Of a DNA stretch of 64,000 nt, positions 1 to 10,098 are shown one piece after another. The stretch covers positions 186,001 through 250,000 of the forward strand of contig CAVXUX010000003.1 of assembly GCA_963765135.1 (NCBI GenBank). Direction: 5' to 3'. This stretch comes from JACVRW01 sp963765135. Lineage in GTDB: Bacteria > Actinomycetota > Thermoleophilia > Solirubrobacterales > Thermoleophilaceae. Every line of letters begins with the position of its first letter. Within the stretch, counting starts at the first letter, position 1. A model generated the notes under the pieces. That model was not told the origin of the DNA and did not search any database. It was given only the letters and a program-made list of their open reading frames with translations. The translations under genes and the position numbers were made by a program.

Positions 1-1113
1 AGGAGGATCACCGGCAGCACGTTCACCCAGTAGCCGCCGTCCGGCCCCGCCAGGGTGAACAGGGCGAGTCCGACGGCGATCAGCGCGAGGCCCGGGAACA
101 GCAGCGTCCGGGCGCCGAAGCGCATGATCAGCGGCTCCGAGTAGCGCACCGTCAGGATGCCCATGACGATCGTGGTGGGCAGGAACGCGAGACCGGTCTC
201 GAGCGCGTCGTAGCCGAGCACCCGCTGCAGGTACAGGGCCCCGAGGAAGAACATTCCGAACATCCCGGCCACCGTGAGCGCCTGGATCACGTTGGCGCCC
301 GACACGTTGCGCGAGCGGAAGATCCGCAGCGGGACGAGCGGGTTGCGCGCCGTCGCCTCGCGGGCGATGAAGGCGATCAGGAGCACGAGCGAAGCTGCGC
401 CGAGACCGAGCGCCTGACCCGAGCCCCAGCCGTCCTCGGCCGCGGGCTTGACGATCGTGTAGACGCCCAGCATCAGCGAGCTCGTGATCAGGACCGCGCC
501 GGGGATGTCGCTGCCCTTGTCGAGGCCGATCCCCTCGTCCTTGTGCAGCAGGCGCACCGTCGCCACCGCGGTGGCGATGCCGATCGGGACGTTCACGAAG
601 AAGATCCAGTGCCAGTTGATCGCCTGGGTCAGCACGCCGCCGGCCAGCAGGCCGATCGACCCGCCGGCGGAGGCGACGAACGCGTACACGCCGATCGCCC
701 GCGCCTGCTCGCCCGGCTCGGGGAACATCGTGACGATCATGCCCAGCACCACGGCGGAGGTCATCGCGCCGCCGATGCCCTGCACGAAGCGAGCGATGAC
801 GAGCATCTCCTGGCTCTGCGCCAGCCCGCACAGCAGCGAGGCCGCCGTGAAGACGAACAGCCCGGCCAGGAAGATCGTCCGGCGCCCGATCAGGTCCCCG
901 AAGCGCCCCGCCAGCAGCAGCAGGCCGCCGAAGGCGATCAGGTAGGCGTTCACGACCCAGGCGAGGCTGGACTGCGTGAAGTCCGAGGTCGTCCTGGATC
1001 GTGGGGAGAGCGACGTTCACGACGGTCACGTCGAGGACGATCATCAGCACCCCCGTGCAGAGCACGTAGAGGGCGATCCAGCGATTGCGGTCAGCTTGCT
1101 CGGCTTGCGACAT
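1..1113 (-). CDS. MFS multidrug exporter, DHA2 (EmrB/QacA) family, partial
   Basis: Proton-driven drug exporter of the inner membrane. The start is ATG at 1113 and the gene runs off the left edge, so about 370 residues are visible. The first helix carries the DVTVVNVALPTI signature typical of 14-helix DHA2 transporters. The loop between helices 2 and 3 has the MFS motif GRFGDLIGRR near residue 75. One extra base near 983, between the codons for DDL and DFTQSS, breaks the frame; reading across it gives a continuous conserved protein. It lies 16 bp downstream of the methyltransferase-like gene on the same strand. The substrate cannot be told. Confidence 0.85.
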   Translation of the reverse strand, partial: MSQAEQADRNRWIALYVLCTGVLMIVLDVTVVNVALPTIQDDLGLHAVQPRLGRERLPDRLRRPAAAGGALRGPDRAPDDLPGRAVRLHGGLAAVRAGAEPGDARHRSLRAGHRRRDDLRRGAGHDRHDVPRAGRAGAGDRRVRVRRLRRRVDRPAGRRRADPGDQLALDLLRERPDRHRHRGGDGAPAAQGRGDRPRQGQRHPRRGPDHELADAGRLHDRQARGRGRLGLGSGARSRRSFARAPDRLHRPRGDGAQPARPAADLPLAQRVGRQRDPGAHGGRDVRNVLPRGPVPAAGARLRRARDRSRVPAHHDRHGHPDGALLGAADHALRRPDAAVPGPRADRRRTRPVHPGGAGRRLLGERAAGDPP

Positions 1114-1129
1114 TGCGGTTACTTCCCCT

Positions 1130-1783
1130 TCAGCGACTCTTGTTTGAACCTATTGTTCCCAAACGACCCGACTCGTCTTCAAAACTCATCGCAGCTCGGA
1201 GCAAAGTGACCGGTCGGTCTCGCGGGGCGCGCAGACGCTTTGCCCATGACGATGCGGATGCGGCCACCTCCGCCGCGGTCGCCGGGCGGGTTTCGACGGT
1301 GAGACCTTGGCGCCCGTACGCTTCCTCGAGCTCGCGACGCTCCGGTATCGCCGGCAGGCCGTCATGCGCGACCACCGACACCAGCGCGGTTGCGGTCGCG
1401 CCCGGCGCCATCAGCTGCGCCACCCCGGCCAGCACCTCGTCGTCCTGACCGAGGACACCGCGCAGCAGCGATCCCCACGGGAAGTTGATCGTGATCGAGT
1501 CGGCCAGCCGGTGGAGGGGTTAGGGCGGGTGCTGCGCCGCCGCGACGACGAACAGCGCGTTTGGCAGCGCGTCGCGCCGGGCGGCCCTGCGCGAGGCCGT
1601 GGCCATCGCGGGCGCGCTTGCGTCGACTCCGATCGCGAGCGTGTCCGGCTCGGCGGCCGCGCGGGCGAGCACCGCACGGCCGTCACCGGTGCCGAGGTCG
1701 ATCGCGACCCGGGCGTATCCCTTCGCCAGGCCTCAGCCGACGTCTACGTCGATCAGCTTGCGTCCCTTGACCACGCGGAGCAT
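1130..1783 (-). pseudogene. KamB/NpmA-like 16S rRNA (adenine-1408-N1) methyltransferase relative, disrupted
   Basis: About 217 codons, the usual length of the Kam family (KamB and NpmA are 215-219 residues). These SAM enzymes methylate A1408 of 16S rRNA and give aminoglycoside resistance. The N-terminus reads MLRVVKGRKL. The SAM-binding motif is AIDLGTGDGR, followed by IGVDAS. Next come NFPWGSLLRGVLG and the C-terminal SSWAKRL..RDR. The two Trp residues match by memory the pair that stacks on A1408 in NpmA. Two in-frame stops (TGA at 1733-1735, TAA at 1520-1522) interrupt it, the first in a short stretch that also looks frame-shifted. It may be a decayed gene or sequence error. Family assignment is firm; activity is not. 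Confidence 0.7.
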
Positions 1784-1795
1784 CTGGCCACTGTA

Positions 1796-2266
1796 CTAAC
1801 CGCCTTCGCCGTCGTAGTACTCGACGCCGGACGAGCGCCGGACGATCAGGTCCTCGGCCTTGTCGCCCGTCCAGACGGCGACCTTGTCGCTGTCTGGGTA
1901 GGCGGTCGCCGTGGGGATCACGACCATGCCCCACATCAGCACGCGGGCGGTCTCGTCGGTGTCGTTGCGGATCTGATGGGCGCCCGCGGGACCCGGGGGA
2001 AAGAACACGACGTCGAAGGGCTCGAGCTGCTCGGTGCCCTCGGGGTCGCGCACCGAAGGCGAGCCCGCGAGGACGAGCAGCCACTCCTCCTCGCCGTACT
2101 CGTAGTGGTACGGGCAGACCGACTCACCCGGGGGCAGCTCGTACACGGTCGTGCCGGTGCGCTCGGCGCCGAGGTTCGGGCCGAAGCGGAACATGCCGGC
2201 GCGGAAGCCCTCGGCGTCTTCGGAGTCGTAGGTGAACGAGGGATCGGAGATGCTGACTCGCCGCAT
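1796..2266 (-). CDS. Cupin-domain protein
   Basis: Single-domain cupin of 156 residues, start ATG at 2266 (MRRVSISDP). The metal-binding cupin motif 1 is seen as CPYHYEYGEEEWLLVL (His-x-Tyr-Glu with a downstream Glu) around residues 48-63. Motif 2 is seen as PGPAGAHQI with its His near residue 90. The C-terminus is charged (WTGDKAEDLIVRR). Such proteins usually bind a divalent metal and act as isomerases, oxygenases or small-molecule sensors; nothing here fixes a substrate. It sits 12 bp upstream of the KamB-like gene on the same strand and may be cotranscribed with it. Confidence 0.75.
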   Translation of the reverse strand: MRRVSISDPSFTYDSEDAEGFRAGMFRFGPNLGAERTGTTVYELPPGESVCPYHYEYGEEEWLLVLAGSPSVRDPEGTEQLEPFDVVFFPPGPAGAHQIRNDTDETARVLMWGMVVIPTATAYPDSDKVAVWTGDKAEDLIVRRSSGVEYYDGEGG

Positions 2267-2307
2267 GCGCGGATGGTGCCAGCTGCTCAGCAGCCGGGGT
2301 TGTCCCG

Positions 2308-2727
2308 CTAGAGGACCGGCAGCAGCGGGATGTTCCAGAGGATCGCCGCGACGATGAACGCGCCGACGGCGATGATGCCGAGGATCGCCCCGGCCACCCG
2401 CTGAGCGGTGGTGGTCCGCTCCGCGCGGGCCGCCGCCGCCTCGCCCCAGACGATCGCCCGCTCGAGCAGCCGCTCGGCGCGCTCGAACTCGAGCGCGAGC
2501 AGGAACAGGCCGAGCAGGATCGTGGCGATGCCAGGCCCGGGCACGCCGGGCCCCGACATCACGATGCCCGCGAGCACGAGCAGGCAGCCGAGCACGACCA
2601 CGCCGGCCCGGTGGACGATGTGGCGCTGCTTGTGACGGACCTTGCGCTCGCGCAGCTTGCGGATCAGGTCCGGGATGTCGTCCCGATCGGGGCCCGGGCG
2701 CGAGCCGAGGTACTCGTGGTCGCTCAC
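2308..2727 (-). CDS. PGPGW-family transmembrane protein
   Basis: Small membrane protein of 139 residues with a charged N-terminal third and two hydrophobic pairs, near residues 45-85 and 110-135. Between the first pair it carries GPGVPGPGIATILLGL, the signature of the actinobacterial PGPGW family. Function is unknown for the family. I chose GTG at 2727 because it overlaps the stop of bioD as GTGA, the coupling style seen throughout this window. It is probably the last gene of the biotin operon and need not be involved in biotin synthesis. Confidence 0.7.
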   Translation of the reverse strand: MSDHEYLGSRPGPDRDDIPDLIRKLRERKVRHKQRHIVHRAGVVVLGCLLVLAGIVMSGPGVPGPGIATILLGLFLLALEFERAERLLERAIVWGEAAAARAERTTTAQRVAGAILGIIAVGAFIVAAILWNIPLLPVL

Positions 2728-3401
2728 CCAGACCACGGTAACCACTCGGCGAGCGGCAGGTGTGATCCTGCGCTCGCGAGCGAGCCCGGGTCGGTCGCTG
2801 GCAGCCCGCTGACCGGCACGCCGCCGAGTCGCTCGACGGTCGCACGGTTGGACAGCTCGATCGGCTCGGGGGTGGGCGGCCAGGGCGTCATCACCACGCC
2901 GGCGACGCCGAGCCCGGCGGCGCGGGCGGCCTCGATCGTCAGCAGCGTGTGGTTGATCGTGCCGAGGCCGGTGCGCGCCGCGATCACCAGCGGCAGACCC
3001 AGGTCGATCGCGAGGTCGCGCACCAGGTAGCCGGGCGTGATCGGCACCAGCAGGCCGCCGACGCCCTCTGCGATCAGCGGGCCGTCGCCTGCGGCGACCG
3101 CCGCCGCGACGAGCCGCGCCGGCTCGATCGTCTCTCCCGCCAGCTCGGCGGCGTAGTGGGGCGACAGGGGCGGGCCGAACCGGTACGGGGCCACCTGGTC
3201 GGGCGACTGCCGCCCGCCCGCCGCCCGCGCGAGCAGCTCGTGGTCGCGCGGCCACTCGTCCGTCGGCTCGTCGAGCCCGGTGACGACCGGCTTGAAGGCC
3301 GTGACCCACTCGCCGCGCTCGACCAGGGCGGCGCACAGCGCGGCAGCCACCACGGACTTCCCCACGCCGGTGTCCGTGCCCGTGACGAAGAGGCCGCGCA
3401 G
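2724..3401 (-). CDS. bioD: Dethiobiotin synthetase
   Basis: ATP-dependent ring closure of 7,8-diaminopelargonic acid to dethiobiotin, cytoplasmic. The P-loop TGTDTGVGKS begins the protein, followed by TAFKPVVTGLD, a typical BioD substrate-binding strand. GVGGLLVP marks the second conserved loop. The P-loop lies upstream of the first in-frame ATG/GTG, and the only in-frame start that includes it is CTG at 3401 (LRGLFVTGTD). So either CTG is used or the true start is masked by an indel near the bioF stop (3406). It is directly downstream of bioF and overlaps the next gene by 4 bp. Length about 225 residues, normal for BioD. Confidence 0.85.
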   Translation of the reverse strand: MRGLFVTGTDTGVGKSVVAAALCAALVERGEWVTAFKPVVTGLDEPTDEWPRDHELLARAAGGRQSPDQVAPYRFGPPLSPHYAAELAGETIEPARLVAAAVAAGDGPLIAEGVGGLLVPITPGYLVRDLAIDLGLPLVIAARTGLGTINHTLLTIEAARAAGLGVAGVVMTPWPPTPEPIELSNRATVERLGGVPVSGLPATDPGSLASAGSHLPLAEWLPWSG

Positions 3402-3405
3402 TGCC

Positions 3406-4614
3406 CTACGCCGCGTCGGCGAGCCCGTCGAACACGGCGCGCTGCGCCAGCGACTCGACCGTCGCGGCCGGGATCGCGGCGGCGAGCACGCGCCCGGCCT
3501 CGCGCAGCTCGGACTTCGTGTGCGACGCCATCACCGCCAGGCGCAGGCGCGACGTACCGGCCGGCACCGTCGGCGGGCGGATGGCCTGGGCGAACACCCC
3601 GCGCTCCAGCGCGCGCTCTGACGCGGCCATCGCGGCGTCGGCGTCCCCGACGATCAGCGGCACGATCGGCGTCTCGCCGGGCTCGATCGGCAGGCCGGAC
3701 TCGGTCAGGGCCTCGCGCAGCACGGCCGCGTTGCGCTGCAGCTTCTCGACCCGGCGCGGCTGCTCGACCAGCAGCTCGAGCGAGGCCATCGCGGCCGCGA
3801 CCGCCGGCGGCGACAGCGCCGTCGAGAAGATCAGCGTGCGGGCGGTGTTGATCAGGTACTTGGACATCGGCTTGTCGCAGAGCACGTAGGCGCCGTACGA
3901 GCCGAGCGCCTTGCCGAGCGTCCCGACGATCACGTCCACCTCGTCCTCGAGCCCGTACTCGGCCACGAGCCCGCGGCCGCCGGGGCCGACGCAGCCCGTG
4001 CCGTGCGCCTCGTCGACCATCACGCGGGTGTCGTAGCGCTGGGCCAGCTCGACGATCCCCGGGAGCGGCGCCATGTCCCCGTCCATCGAGAAGACGCCGT
4101 CGGTGACGATCAGCGCGCCGCGCCCCTCCGCCTGCTGGAGGCCCCACTCGAGGTGGTCGAGATCGCAGTGGTCGTAGACGAACGTCTCGGCGCGCGAGAG
4201 GCGGCAGCCGTCGACGATCGAGGCGTGGTTGAGGGCGTCGGAGAAGACGACGTCGCCCTCGCGGGCGAGCGCCGACACCACGCCGGCGTTGGCGAGGAAG
4301 CCCGAGCCGAACAGCAGGCACGCCTCGGCGCCCTTGAAGTGGGCCAGCCGATCCTCCAGGCGCCGGTGGATCGTCATGTTGCCCGAGATCAGCCGCGAGG
4401 CGCCCGAGCCCGCCCCGTAGCGCATGGCGGCCTCGGCGGCCGCCTCGCGCACGCGCGGATGGTCGGCCAGGCCGAGGTAGTTGTTCGAGCACAGCAGCAG
4501 GACCGGGCGGCCGTCCAGCAGCACGCGCGGACCCTGCGGCCCGGACACGCAGCGCAGCTTGCGGTACAGGCCGCGCTCCCTGATCTCCTCCAGGCGTTCC
4601 TCGATCTCGTTCAT
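3406..4614 (-). CDS. bioF: 8-amino-7-oxononanoate synthase
   Basis: PLP enzyme that condenses pimeloyl-thioester with alanine, the first committed step of biotin ring assembly. It is 402 residues, the normal length. Visible are the substrate loop SNNYLGLADHP, the glycine-rich GSGASRLISGN, the aspartate region VDEAHGTG, and the PLP-lysine segment TLGKALGSYG. The start is taken at ATG 4614 (MNEIEERLEE). As written, the frame continues upstream without a stop into bioB. Removing one C from the GCGGCATGCATGA context would end BioB at a TGA overlapping this ATG, so two separate genes are more likely than a fusion. Confidence 0.9.
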   Translation of the reverse strand: MNEIEERLEEIRERGLYRKLRCVSGPQGPRVLLDGRPVLLLCSNNYLGLADHPRVREAAAEAAMRYGAGSGASRLISGNMTIHRRLEDRLAHFKGAEACLLFGSGFLANAGVVSALAREGDVVFSDALNHASIVDGCRLSRAETFVYDHCDLDHLEWGLQQAEGRGALIVTDGVFSMDGDMAPLPGIVELAQRYDTRVMVDEAHGTGCVGPGGRGLVAEYGLEDEVDVIVGTLGKALGSYGAYVLCDKPMSKYLINTARTLIFSTALSPPAVAAAMASLELLVEQPRRVEKLQRNAAVLREALTESGLPIEPGETPIVPLIVGDADAAMAASERALERGVFAQAIRPPTVPAGTSRLRLAVMASHTKSELREAGRVLAAAIPAATVESLAQRAVFDGLADAA

Positions 4615-5781
4615 GCATGCCGCCTCCGGATTCACTTGGACCACGTCGGGGAAGGTGTTGGGCGAGCCGTCTGGGCGAGGCGGCACGGAGGTCTTCTTGC
4701 GGTGGCGCAGCTGCACCGCGGGGTTCCAGAAGTTGGCCTCGGTCTGCGAGTCGATCAGCTCGTCGACCGGGGTGCGCGGCGCCTCGCCGTCGAGCCAGCC
4801 GGAGCGGTTGTCCGGGCGCGGGTTCGAGCCGTTGTCGGGCTGGCGGGCGACGTTCAGGCCGAGCTCCTCGAACATCTTCCGGTCGTCCTCCGGCTCGGAG
4901 CCGAGCGTGGTGAGGAAGTTCCCCATCATCACGCCGTTGATGCCGGCCTTGACGGCCAGCGCGTGCAGCTCGCCGAGGTTCTCGACGCGGCCTCCGCAGA
5001 GGCGGAACAGCGCGTTTGGCAGGATCAGCCGGAAGATCGCGATCCACTTGACCGCCTCCCACGGATCCATGTACTCGCGGTCGCCGAACTTCGTGCCCGG
5101 GCGCGGGTTGAGCATGTTGATCGGCACGCTGGTCGGGTCGATCTTCGCGAGCTCGAAGGCCATCTCCACGCGCTGCTCGGGCGACTCGCCGAGGTTGAGG
5201 ATGCCGCCGACGCAGGTCTCGAGGCCGGCCTCCTCGACCGCCGCGATCGTGCGCAGCCGACCCTCGTAGCGCACGGTCGTGGAGACCTCCGGGTAGTAGC
5301 TCTCGGCCGTCTCGACGTTGTGGTGCACCCGCTGGATGCCGGCTTCCTTGAGCTGCTTGGCGCGCTCGACGGACATGTGGCCGATCGAGGCGCAGCGCTT
5401 GAGGTTCGTGTGCTCGGCCACCAGGCGGGCGCCGTCGACGACGTTCTGGAAGTCGCGCTTGGAGAGACCCTGGCCCTGGGTGACCATGCAGAAGCGGTGC
5501 GCGCCGGCGGCCTCGGCGGCGCGCGCGTGCTCGAGGATCTGCTCCGCCGTCATCATCGCGTGCATCGGCGTGTCGGCGTCGGCGAAGCGCGACTGGGCGC
5601 AGAAGCCGCAGTCCTCGGCGCAGCCGCCCGACTTGGCGTTGACGAGCGAGCACATGTCGGTCGAGTCGCCAAAGCGCTCGACGCGCGCCTGCCAGGCGCG
5701 CTCGATCAGCGCCTCGATCTCGGCGTGGTCTGAGAGCTGTCCGAGCCGGAGCGCCTCTTCATGGGAGATGAGCGGCGGCAC
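4611..5781 (-). CDS. bioB: Biotin synthase (radical SAM)
   Basis: Inserts sulfur into dethiobiotin using two Fe-S clusters and SAM. The radical SAM cysteines are seen as GGCAEDCGFCAQS (Cys 54, 58, 61). Further conserved blocks are HHNVETAESYY, NMLNPRPGTKFGD and the C-terminal asparagine-rich BioB tail. The best start is GTG at 5781 (VPPLISHEEA); no ATG fits. The reading frame runs directly into bioF without a stop, giving a 792-residue open frame from 5781 to 3406. I infer that one inserted base near 4617 hides the stop. Order bioB-bioF-bioD forms a compact leftward operon; bioA was not seen. Confidence 0.9.
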
Positions 5782-5822
5782 CGGGCTTGAAGGTAGGCCG
5801 GTGCTCGGACGGAGAAGCGCCG

Positions 5823-6599
5823 CTAGCGCCCCTGCCAGCGCGGCTTGCGCTTCTCGGCGAACGCGCGCACGCCCTCGCGGAAGTCCTCCGAGCGGAAGCA
5901 CGACTCGCGCAGCTCGATCAGCTCGCGCTCGACCTCCTCGGGGAGCGGCTGCGCCCGCAGCGCTCGGATCACGCGCTTGTTGCCGGCCAGCGACAGCGGC
6001 GCGTTGGCCGCGGTCTCGGCGGCCAGGTCGAGCACGTGCTCGTCGAGCTCGGCGGGGTCGACGACCTCGTTGACGAGCCCCATGCGCTCGGCGCGGTCGG
6101 CGTCGACGTTGCGCCCCACGTAGAACAGCTCGGCCGTGTTGGCCACGCCGCAGGCGTCGATGAAGCGGCGCAGCCCGGTGTGGGAGTAGATCAGCCCGAG
6201 CTTGGCCGGCGGCATGCCGAGCTTGATGCCGCGCGCCGCCACGCGGAAGTCGCAGGCAAGCGCCAGCTCCAGCCCGCCCCCGATCGCGTGGCCGTTGACC
6301 TGGGCCACGACGGGGTAGGGGTAGGCGTCGAGCGCCTCGATCGCGGCCTGGAACGGATGCGCCACGAGCCGCTCGGCGGACTCCTCGAAGGCGCCCTCCT
6401 CGAACCCGCCGATGTCGTAGCCGGCGGAGAACACCGGCCCGGACCCGCGGATCACCAGGCAGCGCGCGTCGAGCGTGCGGGTGTGCTCGCCCAGGGCGTC
6501 CAGCAGCTCGTGGTCGAGCGCTCCGCGCCGCTCGGGGTTGTTGATGGTCAGCCGGGCGACGTTCTCGGCCGGCTCGTCCAGCTGGAGCTTGTCGGTCAT
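5823..6599 (-). CDS. Enoyl-CoA hydratase/isomerase family protein (crotonase)
   Basis: Crotonase-fold protein of 258 residues acting on acyl-CoA thioesters. The first oxyanion-hole segment is seen as FSAGYDIGGF near residue 57 and the second as HAIGGGLELALACDFRVAA near residue 105. The region normally holding the hydratase glutamates reads LGLIYSHTGLRRF: the first Glu of a true hydratase appears absent, so an isomerase or other crotonase reaction is possible. It sits 41 bp upstream of bioB and 40 bp downstream of the biotin carrier gene on the same strand, suggesting a mixed biotin and acyl-CoA operon. Confidence 0.85.
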   Translation of the reverse strand: MTDKLQLDEPAENVARLTINNPERRGALDHELLDALGEHTRTLDARCLVIRGSGPVFSAGYDIGGFEEGAFEESAERLVAHPFQAAIEALDAYPYPVVAQVNGHAIGGGLELALACDFRVAARGIKLGMPPAKLGLIYSHTGLRRFIDACGVANTAELFYVGRNVDADRAERMGLVNEVVDPAELDEHVLDLAAETAANAPLSLAGNKRVIRALRAQPLPEEVERELIELRESCFRSEDFREGVRAFAEKRKPRWQGR

Positions 6600-6639
6600 T
6601 GCGCAAGCAGCCGGCTCGGCCGGCTGCGCAGCGAGGCCC

Positions 6640-6852
6640 TCACTCCAGGACGACCAGCGTGTCGCCCTCCGAGACCGATTGGCCCTCCTCGCAGACGATC
6701 TCCTTGACGACGCCCGGGTCCTCCGCCTCGACCGGCATCTCCATCTTCATGGACTCGAGGATGACGAGGGTGTCACCCTCGGCCACCGCCTGTCCAACCT
6801 CACATTCGACCTTCCACACCGTTCCAGTGATGTGAGCCTCGACGTCGGGCAA
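6640..6852 (-). CDS. Stand-alone biotin/lipoyl-attachment domain protein (biotin carboxyl carrier)
   Basis: A 70-residue protein made of a single biotinyl domain. The biotinylation motif is ESMKMEMPVEA with Lys near residue 36, flanked by two copies of the half-motif EGDTLVILE and EGDTLVVLE that form the symmetric barrel. It resembles by memory the small biotin carrier proteins of mycobacteria. It would carry carboxyl groups between a biotin carboxylase and a carboxyltransferase such as the one at 40729-42324; no biotin carboxylase is in the window. Its position upstream of bioB and bioF ties cofactor synthesis to its acceptor. Confidence 0.88.
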   Translation of the reverse strand: MPDVEAHITGTVWKVECEVGQAVAEGDTLVILESMKMEMPVEAEDPGVVKEIVCEEGQSVSEGDTLVVLE

Positions 6853-6921
6853 AGTTCAAGTCCTCCTCGGCGGGTTCGCGCGTGCGCGCGCAAGATACCG
6901 ACCGGGATAGGGTCCGGCGCC

Positions 6922-8383
<1,462 letters not shown>

Positions 8384-8395
8384 GAAGGCCGAGGG

Positions 8396-9178
8396 ATGAA
8401 GGCGCAGGTGTACAAGGACCCCCGTCCGCCGGAGCATTTCGCGCGCTTCCACGCGCGCACGCGCGAGCGCCGCCCCGACTGGGTCTACGAGTTGGTGCGC
8501 GTGCTGCTCACCCCGTACCTGCTGTTCTTCTACCGGGCCCGCTGCATCGACTCGCGGAACCTGCCCGCGGACGGGCCGGCGATCATCGCCCCCAACCACT
8601 TCTCCTTCCTGGACCACTTCTTCGTGGCGGTCTACCTGCGCCGCAAGGTGCACTTCATGGCCAAGTCGCAGATGTTCAAGCCGCCGCTGCAGTTCATCTA
8701 CACGCACGGCGGCGTGTTCCCCGTGCGCCGCGGCCACGCCGACGAGGAGGCCTTCAAGACCGCCCACGCGGTGCTCGCCCGGGGCGACGTCGTGGTCATG
8801 TACGCCGAAGCCGGGCGCTCGCGCAGCGGCGAGCTCGGCAAGCCGCGGCACGGCCTCGGCCGGCTCGCGCTCGAGTCCGGCGCGCCGGTGCTGCCGACCG
8901 CGATCGCCGGCACCGAGCGGGCGCGCAACTGGAAGCGCCTGCAGTTCCCGAAGGTCACAGTCCAGTTCGGCGAGCCGATCCGCTTCGAGCAGGTCACGGA
9001 GCCCACGCGTGAGCAGGCCCAGGCCGCCTCGGAGGTCGTCTTCGAGCAGGTGCGCTCGATGCACGGGCGGCTGCGCACAGAGGGTCGACGCGGCGCGGTC
9101 CGCGCAGCCCGAGCGGCGCGCCGGGCCGCCGAGTCCGCCGCCGAGTCCGCCGCCCGGCGCCCGATCAGCGTCGACTAG
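8396..9178 (+). CDS. 1-acylglycerol-3-phosphate acyltransferase (PlsC-like)
   Basis: Membrane-associated acyltransferase of 260 residues that transfers a fatty acyl group to lysophosphatidate. The catalytic HX4D motif is seen in PNHFSFLDHFF near residues 65-75. The glycerophosphate-binding motif appears as YAEAGRSRSGELG near residue 138, and the third block as VLPTAIAGTERA. A hydrophobic segment precedes the HX4D motif. The C-terminus is rich in Ala and Arg. It follows glpK by 13 bp, and its end overlaps the convergent transporter gene by 4 bp. Confidence 0.88.
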   Translation: MKAQVYKDPRPPEHFARFHARTRERRPDWVYELVRVLLTPYLLFFYRARCIDSRNLPADGPAIIAPNHFSFLDHFFVAVYLRRKVHFMAKSQMFKPPLQFIYTHGGVFPVRRGHADEEAFKTAHAVLARGDVVVMYAEAGRSRSGELGKPRHGLGRLALESGAPVLPTAIAGTERARNWKRLQFPKVTVQFGEPIRFEQVTEPTREQAQAASEVVFEQVRSMHGRLRTEGRRGAVRAARAARRAAESAAESAARRPISVD

Positions 9179-10098
9179 GTCGTCGCATACGCGGGCTCGC
9201 CCGCGGGCGGCCGGGCGTACAGCACCAGCACACTGCTCAGCACGAGGATTCCGCCGAGCACCTGCGCGGCGCCCAGTACCTCGCCGAACACCACGAACGC
9301 CAGCAGCACGGTTACGACCGGCTCGACCGTCGACAGGATCGACGCGACGGTCGGGCCGACGCGGGCAATGCCGATGAAGAACAGGCTCACCGCGCCCACG
9401 GTCGAGATCAGCGCGAGGCAGGTCAGCCAGCCCCAGCCGCCGACGGTCACGTCACCCGGCCGCAGCTCGCCGAGCAGGGACGCGCCGACCGTCAGGGTCA
9501 CAGCCGCGCCCGTGCAGACCAGCGTCGAGAAGGCGCGCGGCGGCACGCGCTCCGCGATGCTGCCGCTGACCAGGATGTAGGCGCTGTATATGGCCGCGGC
9601 GCACAGTCCGAGCGCCGTGGCGAGCGGGTCGAGATCACCCGTCCCGGCACTCGCCAGGACGAGCACGAGGCCGCTGGAAGCGAGGACGAGCGCCGCCAGT
9701 CGCCGCGCGTCGAAGCGGTCGCGGCCGAGGGCGATCGCCGCGACCGCGACGAGCGTCGGGTAGGTATAGACGAGCAGCGCCAGCAGCCCGGCGTCCATGC
9801 GCGCGAGCGCCGCGAAGTAGGCGCCCGCCTGGGCCGCGTAGCCGAGCGCGCCCAGGCCGAGGGCGATCAGGACGTCGCGGCGCTCGAGGGCGCGCAGCTC
9901 CGCGGCGCCGCCGGCGGCGAGCGTCACGGCCCAGAAGACGACGGCGGCCAACGCGAAGCGGGTGGCGAGGAGGGTGCCGACCGTCGCGCCCTCGTCGTAG
10001 GCCAGCTTGCCGACCACGCCCATGGCGCCGAAGGCCGAGGCGGAGGCGAGGCAGATGAGGGTTCCGGAGGAGCGCACGGGTCGATCGTGCCCGATCAA
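9175..10098 (-). CDS. EamA/DMT-superfamily permease
   Basis: Ten-helix metabolite exporter of 307 residues with two EamA repeats. The first helix is at residues 11-30 (LICLASASAFGAMGVVGKL) and the second repeat begins near residue 155. The C-terminal end of each half shows the family pattern, for example ALARMDAGLLALLVYTYP and SILSTVEPVVTVLLAF. Likely role is efflux of an amino acid or small metabolite. It is divergent from a LysR regulator across a 53-bp AT-richer gap, a common arrangement in which the regulator controls the exporter. Confidence 0.85.
   Translation of the reverse strand: MIGHDRPVRSSGTLICLASASAFGAMGVVGKLAYDEGATVGTLLATRFALAAVVFWAVTLAAGGAAELRALERRDVLIALGLGALGYAAQAGAYFAALARMDAGLLALLVYTYPTLVAVAAIALGRDRFDARRLAALVLASSGLVLVLASAGTGDLDPLATALGLCAAAIYSAYILVSGSIAERVPPRAFSTLVCTGAAVTLTVGASLLGELRPGDVTVGGWGWLTCLALISTVGAVSLFFIGIARVGPTVASILSTVEPVVTVLLAFVVFGEVLGAAQVLGGILVLSSVLVLYARPPAGEPAYATT

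Noticed and set aside
4003..5733. Long open frames antisense to bioB/bioF and to many other genes (for example 26157-29189 and 39772-42306)
   Set aside because: They have the composition expected of the opposite strand of high-GC genes, no recognisable motifs, and lie wholly over well-conserved genes.
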